Part shown: piece by piece, positions 55,036-63,440 of the stretch
Layout of the letters: every line of letters starts with the position of its first letter
Numbering within the stretch: position 1 is the stretch's first letter
DNA from: Sugiyamaella lignohabitans
Lineage: Eukaryota > Ascomycota > Dipodascomycetes > Dipodascales > Trichomonascaceae
NCBI RefSeq assembly: GCF_001640025.1
Contig: NC_031672.1
Location: forward strand, 3,472,001 to 3,536,000
Direction of reading: 5' to 3'
Length of the DNA: 64,000 nt
The notes under the pieces: model-generated
Seen by the model: only the letters and a program-made list of their open reading frames with translations
Told to the model about the DNA's origin: nothing
The model's database searches: none
Translations under genes and position numbers: made by a program

Positions 55036-55725
55036 ATGTCTAGCGCAAAACTTGCCAGTTATGGAGGAAGAAAGAAATTGGATGGTCATAAACACCACGA
55101 AAAGACCAGAACAACGCGAAATTCAAGCCGACCTTTATTTCAGTTACTTGACAACCCCGAGCGCACCCGCATTCAGCGGTCTCCGGACGTGATGGAGCCT
55201 CAAGTCATGGAGGAACGCGCAAGCAGCGACGAAATGGTAAATGCGTCGACGCGTTCACTTCCGTGGGATGAAGTAACCGACTGCTCTGAAGCCGAAGATG
55301 AATACTTTGAACCCACTCCGGTTCCTACTGAGCCTGAAACAGTTAATTTGGTGAAGGACGACGCGTCTATGGCGGAGTCGGCGTCAGAAATTGAGAAGCT
55401 CAAAAAGCTCAAAGCAATCTACAATCAACAAGTCGAAACCTACAACCAACAAGCCAAACTCATTAAACAACAAGAAGAAGCAATTAAACAACAAGAAGAA
55501 GCAATTAAACAACAAGAAGAAGCAATTAAACAACAAGAAGAAGCAATTAAACAACAAGAAGAAGCACTTAAACAGAGCAACGCCACTATCAACAGGTGTA
55601 AGAACGCAATGGAAAGGATTAAGAAGGTCCGCGCAGCCAAAGACAATGAGTTGGTAGCTCTACGTAAATACGTAGCCGCAATCGAGAGTGAGCAAGATAG
55701 CACGTCTCTGAGGAGAATTAGCTAG
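55036..55725 (+). CDS. Uncharacterised coiled-coil protein with exact heptad repeats
   Basis: 229 aa, no family recognised. N-terminal ~125 residues are hydrophilic and then acidic (SEAEDEYFEPTPVPTEPE). From residue ~118 there is a long coiled coil. Its centre is five consecutive copies of the heptad IKQQEEA (last begins LKQS after it), encoded by five 21-bp DNA repeats (55462-55566). The C-terminus is basic (KNAMERIKKVRAAKD). No membrane segment or signal. It lies inside a region bounded by inverted repeats together with tRNA-Lys copy 1, so it could belong to a mobile or duplicated cassette; equally it may be an ordinary lineage-specific gene. Codon use is not obviously different from neighbours. 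Confidence 0.65.
   Translation: MSSAKLASYGGRKKLDGHKHHEKTRTTRNSSRPLFQLLDNPERTRIQRSPDVMEPQVMEERASSDEMVNASTRSLPWDEVTDCSEAEDEYFEPTPVPTEPETVNLVKDDASMAESASEIEKLKKLKAIYNQQVETYNQQAKLIKQQEEAIKQQEEAIKQQEEAIKQQEEAIKQQEEALKQSNATINRCKNAMERIKKVRAAKDNELVALRKYVAAIESEQDSTSLRRIS
55462..55566 (+). repeat. 21-bp coding minisatellite, five units
   Basis: Unit ATTAAACAACAAGAAGAAGC plus A, five copies, in frame, encoding one heptad each within the coiled-coil ORF. Confidence 0.95.
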
Positions 55726-55986
55726 CCGAGTTTTTCCCTGACCACTGGAGTAAATTCTAAGGTTACTCAAAAGTGTTCAGGTTGTCCACTGTTCGAAAAG
55801 GAAGGTTCTGGGGAATGCGGCCTATCTAGCGTACGTGTTGAAATTAACATGAAGGTATAGCCTGTAGGGGGCCAATAGTAGAACAGTCCTACTATCATTA
55901 CGAGAGTATAGTAATATTTTTAATGTTGTTGTATAATTGTTTTAGGACTTAAATATTGATTAATTATTATTATTAGATCAAATATT

Positions 55987-56202
55987 ACGGACTCATTAAA
56001 ACATCGTAAGTCATTTTGATATTTTAATGGGGAATCCAGTGGCGTCAAATATACTGAACTCAAAATAGTCAAAGTAAACAGCCTGTAATCAGGTAAAAAT
56101 GCGAGCAGTCCTCCTGGTAATATGTAAATGATGGGATTTGAAACTATTTGAATTGTATTAATTATGTATAGTATAGGACTTTAAAAAAGATTTATTCATT
56201 CA
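55987..56202 (-). repeat. Inverted-repeat arm 2
   Basis: Reverse complement of arm 1 at 54276-54493. Best-conserved part is 56018-56202. The outer ends of both arms are GAATGAATAAAT. Confidence 0.9.
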
Positions 56203-56397
56203 GTCGCTTGGTAGCATGGGTTTTAATCACTCATATTAAGATTGAATATATTTCAATAAGTTTGGCACATGATGTCCCAAATTCTACGAGATTAATTTGA
56301 GGCTAATACTTTCAGATGGCGTTTGATATCATAACTTTTGGCCTTGGGATATAGGACTTTAAACACTATTTATTCATTCTTGGGATGTAAATGATGG

Positions 56398-56503
56398 GAT
56401 GTAAGTGATCACACATGCTCTGTGGGTGATGCGATGTGTAAGTGATCATTCATGCTATGTAGGTGATGCGATGTTAAGTGATCACCCATGCTATGTAGGT
56501 GAT
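56398..56503. repeat. 37-bp minisatellite, about three units
   Basis: Unit GATGTGTAAGTGATCATTCA then TGCTATGTAGGTGATGC, with variants. Includes repeated TGATCA palindromes. Confidence 0.85.
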
Positions 56504-56650
56504 CGCTGATCGCCCATGCAACGAATTATCCTGAATTTGCTCTCGCTTGAATTTAATCTTCGGTACAACGAACTCAGATTTGTATATTTTAATCTCCTCA
56601 AAGCATTAAACAGGTACAGATCCATTGGATTTATTTTCTATCTACTTATA

Positions 56651-58012
56651 TCAAAATGCAAGCCCAACGCCGAACTGTAGGCCCCGATATGTCAAGTCGT
56701 GCGAGTTGGTGCTTAAAGGCACCGAATATATAAGCTCTACCTGGGCATTAGGAGAACGATAAGTCAATCCTACACCAGCTCCAGTAGATGGGTTGGAAAA
56801 GATATTTTGTACGAGACTTTTGAGAGGAGAGGTAGCGCCCTCAGAAGTAGGGGCAGCTACTAGAGACGCTCCGTTAAACAAAAATATAGCTCGCAATGGG
56901 GAATCATTAGCTAGTCGAGGAAGTTTTGCGTATGCGCTAATATTTCCAATCGCGAATCCATGACCTCCAATAATATCTCCTTCATCTTTGGGACCCAGTC
57001 CATTATATTGAAATCCATAAATATCTTTAGCTCCTCCAAGATAAAATCTATCGAGAATAGTTGTCTTTTCTCCATGGAGAATACCGGATCCAGCGGAGAA
57101 GTTTAAAACTATTCTGTCATTGATGGGATCCAGTGAGTATGCCGTAGATGCTAAAAGAGAGGTCTTGATGAACGAAACATCACCCGGAAGGCCTAATATT
57201 GAGCCAGCAACCTCTCCGGTAACTGCAGCAGAGAATCCTTTTGTAGGATAATAAATCGAGTCACGGCTATCAATACTGGCAGAACCACTGACCGATACTT
57301 TCAAGTTGTCTCCAGATGACGCTCTTATAATGTCACTTGCAGCTGCACCCACGCCAACAACGGACCGATTGACAGCTTCGAATCCAACCTCTCTGGTAAT
57401 TGGGGCATTGGCTTTACTACAAACGCTATTATTGACAAGTCTTCCACTGAATCCTTTTATCACTTGAGAGTGCGATGCCCAGGGCAGAGTTTGGGATGAA
57501 ACTTTACCAGAAATTATCGCTTTTGTAAATGGAGAACCCAGAACCGGTGTAGCAAAGTTAACAGCATAGGAGGAGACATCCCTTGGTCTAGTGTTGAATA
57601 ATGCATCAATACTTATTGACTCTGCTCCTCCAAAAAGATTATTTATGCCACTAGATAGAATCAATCCCGCTTCATCTTGCCTCGTAATACTTGATACCTT
57701 TAACCAGTGAGCATCAGCTTGTTCAACTGACAGGATAGCTTTAAGATCGAGTTTCTCATTGTTGTCATCAATTCCTTTATCTAAGTCTAACTTGACGGCA
57801 ATCGATTTATGAACGCCAAATGCTTTTAGTCGATTGACAGTAGTCTGAAGTCGTGATAAGAGCCCGCTGAGGGTGCTTTCTTGGAAAAGTGGGTCCAATT
57901 GAGTCTGGAAAAACCCTTCGCGAAATGATTCGCTGTCTCCAGATAATTCAACTTTCTTCACTTCGACTGGACGAGTGGCATTTTGTTCCAAAAGATAATC
58001 AACAGAAGACAT
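56651..58012 (-). CDS. SAM50: Mitochondrial outer-membrane SAM complex core Sam50
   Basis: Omp85-family beta-barrel that inserts other beta-barrel proteins into the mitochondrial outer membrane. 453 aa (yeast 484), single exon. The N-terminal part has one POTRA-like domain (LSGLLSRLQTTVNRLKAFGV, VKLDLDK). The C-terminal ~330 residues form alternating barrel strands. Family motifs include ILDRFYLGGAKDIYGFQYNG (loop/strand region around the conserved L-G-G) and the end GLTYRSPNAQVELIYSVPL. The last strand ends in LQFGVGLAF, a beta-signal-like terminus. The ATG at 58012 fits the usual short cytosolic-free start. Confidence 0.94.
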   Translation of the reverse strand: MSSVDYLLEQNATRPVEVKKVELSGDSESFREGFFQTQLDPLFQESTLSGLLSRLQTTVNRLKAFGVHKSIAVKLDLDKGIDDNNEKLDLKAILSVEQADAHWLKVSSITRQDEAGLILSSGINNLFGGAESISIDALFNTRPRDVSSYAVNFATPVLGSPFTKAIISGKVSSQTLPWASHSQVIKGFSGRLVNNSVCSKANAPITREVGFEAVNRSVVGVGAAASDIIRASSGDNLKVSVSGSASIDSRDSIYYPTKGFSAAVTGEVAGSILGLPGDVSFIKTSLLASTAYSLDPINDRIVLNFSAGSGILHGEKTTILDRFYLGGAKDIYGFQYNGLGPKDEGDIIGGHGFAIGNISAYAKLPRLANDSPLRAIFLFNGASLVAAPTSEGATSPLKSLVQNIFSNPSTGAGVGLTYRSPNAQVELIYSVPLSTNSHDLTYRGLQFGVGLAF

Positions 58013-59268
58013 TGTTCCTATATGATTGAAACTACTGCATCGATATCGGATATCCAGCTATTTGTTTCTTCTACAGTGATTGGTTTGGTGAATTTAGCCC
58101 TAACCCAGAGAGATTATTTTGCAACTGAGTTAGCAAGCTCGATACTGACGAAATATTGAAGGTTCAATTTTGTTCAACTTAAATAATTGGTATTGGCATC
58201 AGATGTCGAGCCGACTCTATAAAAAATTCCTTAAATAAGAGGATAAGAAAGTAAAAAAAATAAGCCCTACGTGGGGGTCGAACCCACAACCTTGTGATGA
58301 CTTTTATCTCGAAGAGGTTTAAGAGTCACACGCTCTACCGATTGAGCTAGCAAGGCATTTGTTGGTTGGTTTGAGGTTTGCTATTTTGTCAATCGTAACT
58401 GGCTCTTCAGTTGTAGGCACAGAATGGACCATGCAAGTTCATGCTGCAGCCCGTCAAAACGCAATTGAGCGAGCGTCCATTAAGCAAAATTGGCAATACT
58501 TTCTAAAAATTCAGATAGAAAGAAATAACTAGGACAAGAAAGCTAATTTTGAATTATTTCAAGAAATGGGTAGCTTTGAGCAATAATTTTTTTTTTAAAA
58601 AAAAAAATGGGAGTACTACTGGTTGTAGGGCTAAATAGGATCAAGATCAGAATCGCGGTATTGCACAATAACAATAAATCGTGGTGTTGTTAGCAAACTT
58701 TGAGACAAAAGCTACTACAGAGTATTCTGTTGGCTATAATTGAATCCAATAGTAAATTACAAGTGGTTTGAGCTTCTTATGCTGCACTTTACTTAATAAA
58801 CTAACACCTGTTTATGCAGGGACCATTCAACCTGATCGACGACTTCCAAATTTAATGAGATTATCTAAAATATCTGCCAATAAATGGGAAAATACCAGAA
58901 CAACGGGTTCTCTTGGTACACTCAATCTGACTATTGGTTAACTGGTCTAGATCAAAGCTGAGTTTTTTTTTTAATTCAAGTAATTTTAAATTTGCAATAG
59001 CCTCTTGGCATTGTGGCTCGTGGAGTTTACCTGCCCCGTCTTGTATATATCTGAAGAAGAATAAATTTATACCACACTTTATAGTAACCATTCTCTATTC
59101 TCTAATATCTCCTTTTGACAATGTATATCAAGTAAAAAAAAACGACTTTCAGCCCTCAGAACGGTCTCTTGCAAAAAATCATATTTTATATGTGGGTTAG
59201 GTTTTCGATTGTACTGATCCTAAGTTCCAGGTCCAATGCGATCAATTTAGAAAACACAACCCGTCGCC
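58013..59268. other. Divergent SAM50/Y14 intergenic region with a tRNA
   Basis: 1.25 kb containing tRNA-Lys copy 2 and a symmetric T10A11 run at about 58587-58607, which would exclude nucleosomes. No supported ORF. Confidence 0.4.
58263..58356 (-). tRNA. tRNA-Lys(CUU) with intron, copy 2
   Basis: Identical over all 94 bp to copy 1 at 54753-54846, including the intron, and on the same strand 3.5 kb away. Only about 9 bp of flank on each side are also shared (AAAAAAATA before and ATTTGTTGG after on the plus strand). Confidence 0.96.
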
Positions 59269-59846
59269 ATGTCTTTATCGGTGACCGAAATTAAGGGTGA
59301 GCAAAGAACTTTCAGGCTATTTTCGGAGGAATTTACGTACTAACTATCTACAGGAGCTGCTAAAGGCCAGCAACAAGGTGTGAAGGCTGTTCCAAGTATA
59401 CGGCCAACTAAATGTGAGTAGGAGCAATTAGGACCAAGTTCTGCTCAAGATCTGAGAGTAGTTCAGGTTCTATTAGTAATTCTCAATTAATTATAGCAGG
59501 TACTAACTAATTACTAGCTATTGAGGGCTGGGTCGTCATCGCAACTAATATTCACGAAGAAGCCAGTGAAGAAGATGCAACTGACTTTTTCAGCGAATTT
59601 GGCACTGTTCAGAATATCCACCTCAATCTCGACAGACGTACTGGTTATGTTAAAGGTTACGCATTGGTAGAGTACTCGACGCGAGATGAGGCCAACCAGG
59701 CTGTTATTGAGGGTTCTGGTCAACTCTTTCTGGACAAGCCTGTTGAAATTAATTTTGTATTCTTAGAAGGAGGGTCTGGCACTACGACTAGTTACACTGG
59801 AAAAACTGCAAGAAGTAAGAGTCCCACCAGAGGTAACCTTTATTAG
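59269..59846 (+). CDS. Exon-junction-complex RNA-binding protein Y14 (RBM8A homologue)
   Basis: Partner of Mago in the exon junction complex deposited upstream of spliced junctions. Three exons: 59269-59296 (MSLSVTEIK), 59354-59413 and 59518-59846. Introns of 57 and 104 bp (GTGAGC and GTGAGT donors, CAG and TAG acceptors) keep phase 1. Total 138 aa. After splicing, PTKSIEGWVVIATNIHEEAS matches the SIEGW start of animal Y14. One RRM follows, with RNP1 TGYVKGYALVEY, the highly conserved IHLNLDRRTGY, and RNP2 WVVIAT. The tail ends in a short SRSPTR-like segment (ARSKSPTRGNLY), much shorter than the animal RS tail. Saccharomyces has no orthologue. Splice-dependent identity makes this call strong. 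Confidence 0.93.
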
Positions 59847-60086
59847 CAGTGACCGTTATATTTATTATATCTGTAAGATACCTTTTATCATTAGATGATT
59901 TAAGTCAGGTGGTTGGGGCTCCGCCTCTAACACTAACACTTGTTGTGCACGCTTGGCAAGCTCTGATTTGACAGGAAAGAGCTTATGGCAGTAATAGCTA
60001 GTTTAATACCCCACAAGGCTATAGACGGCTCTATAATGGATATAGTTTAGATGGGAAGGCCAGTACCTCAAAATAAATAATATAAA

Positions 60087-61952
60087 TTACATGCCCATGG
60101 AAGATGCAAACTCTTTTTCAGCTGTTCCCAGCAAGCTATTGAGCCAACCACTACTACCAGCATTAGCCTTTTGTGCCGTTACTTGTGTCTGTACCTGAGA
60201 TAATGATGACTTTTGTGGTTGAGAAAATGTTTGCAATTGAACCTGTCCAAGAACAGGCTGGTTTTTGATCGAAGTTGTAGTAGGGTTATCGTTCTTTGAT
60301 GGTTGGAATTGTGGTAGCAACTGGGGTGCTGGTAAAGATGATGATGTTGATGCTGGTCTGTGAGAAACCGTCTTAGGTGGACTATTTTCCTTATTGAGCC
60401 ATTCTTGCATGTCAACATAATCTTTTCCGACCTGTACCATGACCCGGTCGTCGATTTTCTTTACTTGCAATGTATTTCCGTCAGAAGCGGTATTGTTAGA
60501 TGCTTGTGGTGCAAAATATGGTGCCTGTTGATGGTGAAATGTATTGGATAATGGCGATGACGGAGATGGATAATGCTGGTGCGAGTGGGCAGCAAGACTG
60601 CCTAACTCACTAGATGGTGATGCGTGTATTGCGGATAACGTCAAATGGCTCTCACTTTTCCGTTTACTAGCAGTAGCAGTAGGCGCCCACGAACGAAGGG
60701 AAGAAGGAGATGATTTACGCTGTGTGCGAGTTCGACGGAAAGAAGACGAGGGTGTACCAACACTGCTTCTACTACTTCTACTTCTTCTGCTGGTGGTCGA
60801 AATTTGGTCTAAAGAAGGTGAAGTCGGCAGAGCACTGTTTCCCGGTCCACTGGAACTAGCGCCCTTAGTAGCCCTAGGAGAAGACGAGAGTCCAGATTGA
60901 GCCGAAAGCAAATTGCTTTGTTCCTGTTTAGCAACTTCGAACACATGCATGAGGCTGGGCATTTCGGCTACTATAGATGACTTAGTAGAGCCAATTGATG
61001 ATATGTCGTCAAATGAAGATGCTAATGAAAAAGACCTGCTATGGTCAAGATTGTTTTTCCTTCGGTTGTTGATGTTGTTGTTATTGTTCAAAGTGTAATG
61101 AGTGTCCTGCCATCCAAAATGTTGGGTATTAGGTGACAGTCGATGCGGTGAATCAAGTAAAATGCTGTCATCTAAATTTTCTGGTTGTTGGTTATGAGAA
61201 GCAGAGAATTTTACAAACATGGATTGCAAATCTTGTGATATCTGGTACGTTTCTTGAGCTGATTCCAAGGGCGAAGACTCCATTTCAGCAATCAATTGTT
61301 TCACAAAATCTCTGTAAGCCAATACTAATGCGTTTGTCTCAGCTCTTTTGGAATGGTCATCTACTTCTGATTTTGAAAGCAATTGAGATAATTCGTAGTG
61401 AATTTTGATCAAAGTTGATCTTGAAATGACCATCAGCAGCTTGGATTCTAGAATAGCGTATGACTTGACAATTCTCAACACAATCATGGTAAGAACTGTT
61501 CCAGCATCAGTGTGCATCGATGGTAGAGAATACACCTTTTGTTTTAAAATGTAAATATCCCATGACGATATTTCAGTCAACAAGGACTGCGCACGTTTCA
61601 TCACTACTACAGCTAAATCCAGTTCAAACTGACGAGCCTCTCGTTCAAAATCAAATGCAATCAAGATAGAAAAGACAGATCGATTATCCAATTCATGTGT
61701 GTACTTCAGTAATGTTGACAGGATAAAATTAGCAGTGAGAATGTCCTCGGCTTCTATAGGCTTGAATGTTGTGCAGAGTGCCTCAAGGTCGGCCTCATTA
61801 ATCTCGTAACATTGCAAAATGTCTAAAATGGCATCCCCAGTAGATGAAGATTCCTGTTCTACAGATTCGTAGGCAGTTGTCAGCCCATCACTACCAGCCG
61901 ATTCTGACGAGTATATCGTCGTGGTCTGAGGATTAAGTGTGGCAGTTGACAT
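60087..61952 (-). CDS. Uncharacterised Ser-rich protein with helical N-terminal domain
   Basis: 621 aa from the ATG at 61952 (a TTG seven codons upstream is not credited). Residues about 40-255 are alpha-helical, rich in Leu and Ile (DAILDILQCYEINEADLEAL, DAGTVLTMIVLRIVKSYAIL), resembling a helical repeat or adaptor fold that I cannot name. The middle is basic and Ser-rich (TSRRSRSSRSSVGTPSSSFR), a likely phosphorylation and 14-3-3-type region. A short conserved-looking block DDRVMVQVGKDYVDMQEWLN precedes a Gln/Ser-rich tail ending WLNSLLGTAEKEFASSMGM. No signal or membrane segment. Single exon as read; an upstream exon is possible. No function assigned. Confidence 0.75.
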   Translation of the reverse strand: MSTATLNPQTTTIYSSESAGSDGLTTAYESVEQESSSTGDAILDILQCYEINEADLEALCTTFKPIEAEDILTANFILSTLLKYTHELDNRSVFSILIAFDFEREARQFELDLAVVVMKRAQSLLTEISSWDIYILKQKVYSLPSMHTDAGTVLTMIVLRIVKSYAILESKLLMVISRSTLIKIHYELSQLLSKSEVDDHSKRAETNALVLAYRDFVKQLIAEMESSPLESAQETYQISQDLQSMFVKFSASHNQQPENLDDSILLDSPHRLSPNTQHFGWQDTHYTLNNNNNINNRRKNNLDHSRSFSLASSFDDISSIGSTKSSIVAEMPSLMHVFEVAKQEQSNLLSAQSGLSSSPRATKGASSSGPGNSALPTSPSLDQISTTSRRSRSSRSSVGTPSSSFRRTRTQRKSSPSSLRSWAPTATASKRKSESHLTLSAIHASPSSELGSLAAHSHQHYPSPSSPLSNTFHHQQAPYFAPQASNNTASDGNTLQVKKIDDRVMVQVGKDYVDMQEWLNKENSPPKTVSHRPASTSSSLPAPQLLPQFQPSKNDNPTTTSIKNQPVLGQVQLQTFSQPQKSSLSQVQTQVTAQKANAGSSGWLNSLLGTAEKEFASSMGM

Positions 61953-63440
61953 CCTCAGCTGCTGCCCGGACAAAAGATGTAGTCCTGGAGCTCCGTATCT
62001 CTCCTTACTGTAACTATAGCGAATGCAATTGTAAGTGCTCCTATAGGATTGACTGTCCTGGATGAGGTCGATCTTGTTGAATGAGGTCGATGTTGCTAGA
62101 TGAGGTCAAACTTGTCTTGTTGGACAAAGTTGGACAGTGATAGCTGCGATTGATAAAACAAACGTAAAGATCAAATGAAATCTAATAATGTGAAAAAATG
62201 TCCGAAATATTCTATAAATTAATGCTCAGTCTAAATGCAATCGTTTCTGTGCCGTGGTTGTCGTCGGTCTTTGAATATGATATTCTTATCTGCTATAAAA
62301 AGTCGAATGTTTGTTTTGATAGCTGTAATGCCGTCTATTCCTCGTAACAACCAGTTCTAATCGCTATATCCCCTATCAATGCACGAGATCAATTCCATCC
62401 AATTGATCCGTTTAAACAAAATGCCATGAAGTTCGCCAGGATCTAATAAATGATGGCCCTTGATCTGGTGAGTTCAAGATATTCCTCACGCGCTCGGTTG
62501 CTGCGTTTGACTTGCGTCTCACTTGCGTTACAGCCCGAAATTAACTGATTGGGATCAATCAAAATATGCAACCAAAACGAATTACCGCTTACCGCTTATT
62601 TTCGGCCGTTCAATTTGTGGTGTGATTCTATCTATCTTGACCGGGATCACCACGATAAACCTGTAGCAAAAAAATTGGCTGTCTTAAAAGAGTCTGCCCC
62701 AGAACGAGGAAACTTTAACTTTCTCTGGTAGTTGGAGCCAGACAAATGTTTAATCTTGTTCCTAGTGTTGCCAAATGCACTAAAATAAATCTGTACAAGG
62801 TCAGGATTCAAAATGTTACTCTCCTAAACACCAGCCACAGCTCGGTACATGTCTCATTCCTTGTATACTCAATTTATAGCACTTTGCAGTAATAGCTGCG
62901 AAGTCAGACGAGTGAGATGAGCCTGTTCAAACCCTGACTATTCTAACGATTTCCTATTACTTTGAAAAATAGTACCGATATCTCAAGATAACGTTTGATC
63001 TGAAAACAAATCAAAACAAATAAATAAATCTGTCCCATAAAAACAAAGCAGTTACGGCACGGGCACGTTTTGGCGTAACGCCTCACCACCGCAAGCCAGC
63101 AGTCGTCCTACTCACCCGCCAGACCGGCCGAACCTTAACTGCCATTCCGATCGTGTGAGTTACCAAACCTGCACATTTGCGCTTCTTCTCGTCGCTATAG
63201 CGACTGGTCGTTCTTCTGCAGGGCGAACCGTGAGGCTGGGTTCGTGGGGTTGTGGTCTTTGCCTCCGGCGGCTGGGGCTCCGCCCCAGACCCCGTAGCTC
63301 CTGCTTCGCAGGAGATTGCGGGGAGCATGGGTGCTCAATTGGTGTGTGGAGAGACGAACTGTGGGGTCTGGTGTACAGTCCTGGTGGGTACAGGAAGTGT
63401 GATGAGTATGCAGGGTCTATGCAGGGTCTATGTATGTGAT
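61953..63440. other. Intergenic region between Ser-rich gene and LRR gene
   Basis: 1.5 kb. Upstream of the Ser-rich gene, GATGAGGTCGAT-type triplet direct repeats (62057-62110) are visible. GC element 16 lies near the LRR gene end. No supported ORF. Confidence 0.35.
63261..63314 (+). repeat. GC-rich double-hairpin element 16
   Basis: Full consensus body and perfect terminal palindrome CTCCTGC-TTC-GCAGGAG. About 125 bp beyond the LRR gene stop. Confidence 0.9.

Larger units (their letters stand above)
55726..56650. other. Intergenic region between coiled-coil ORF and SAM50
   Basis: About 0.9 kb of AT-rich DNA with inverted-repeat arm 2, a 28-bp terminal fragment (56351-56378) and the 37-bp minisatellite. 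No ORF. Confidence 0.4.

Noticed and set aside
62549..62731. 60-codon ORF in the last intergenic region
   Set aside because: No similarity or start-context support; length expected by chance.
14001..63314. Mitochondrial DNA insertion (NUMT) as source of the GC elements
   Set aside because: Elements are isolated 55-60 bp units without adjoining mitochondrial genes, and copies are in many separate loci; a mitochondrial origin of the family is possible but not as NUMTs here.
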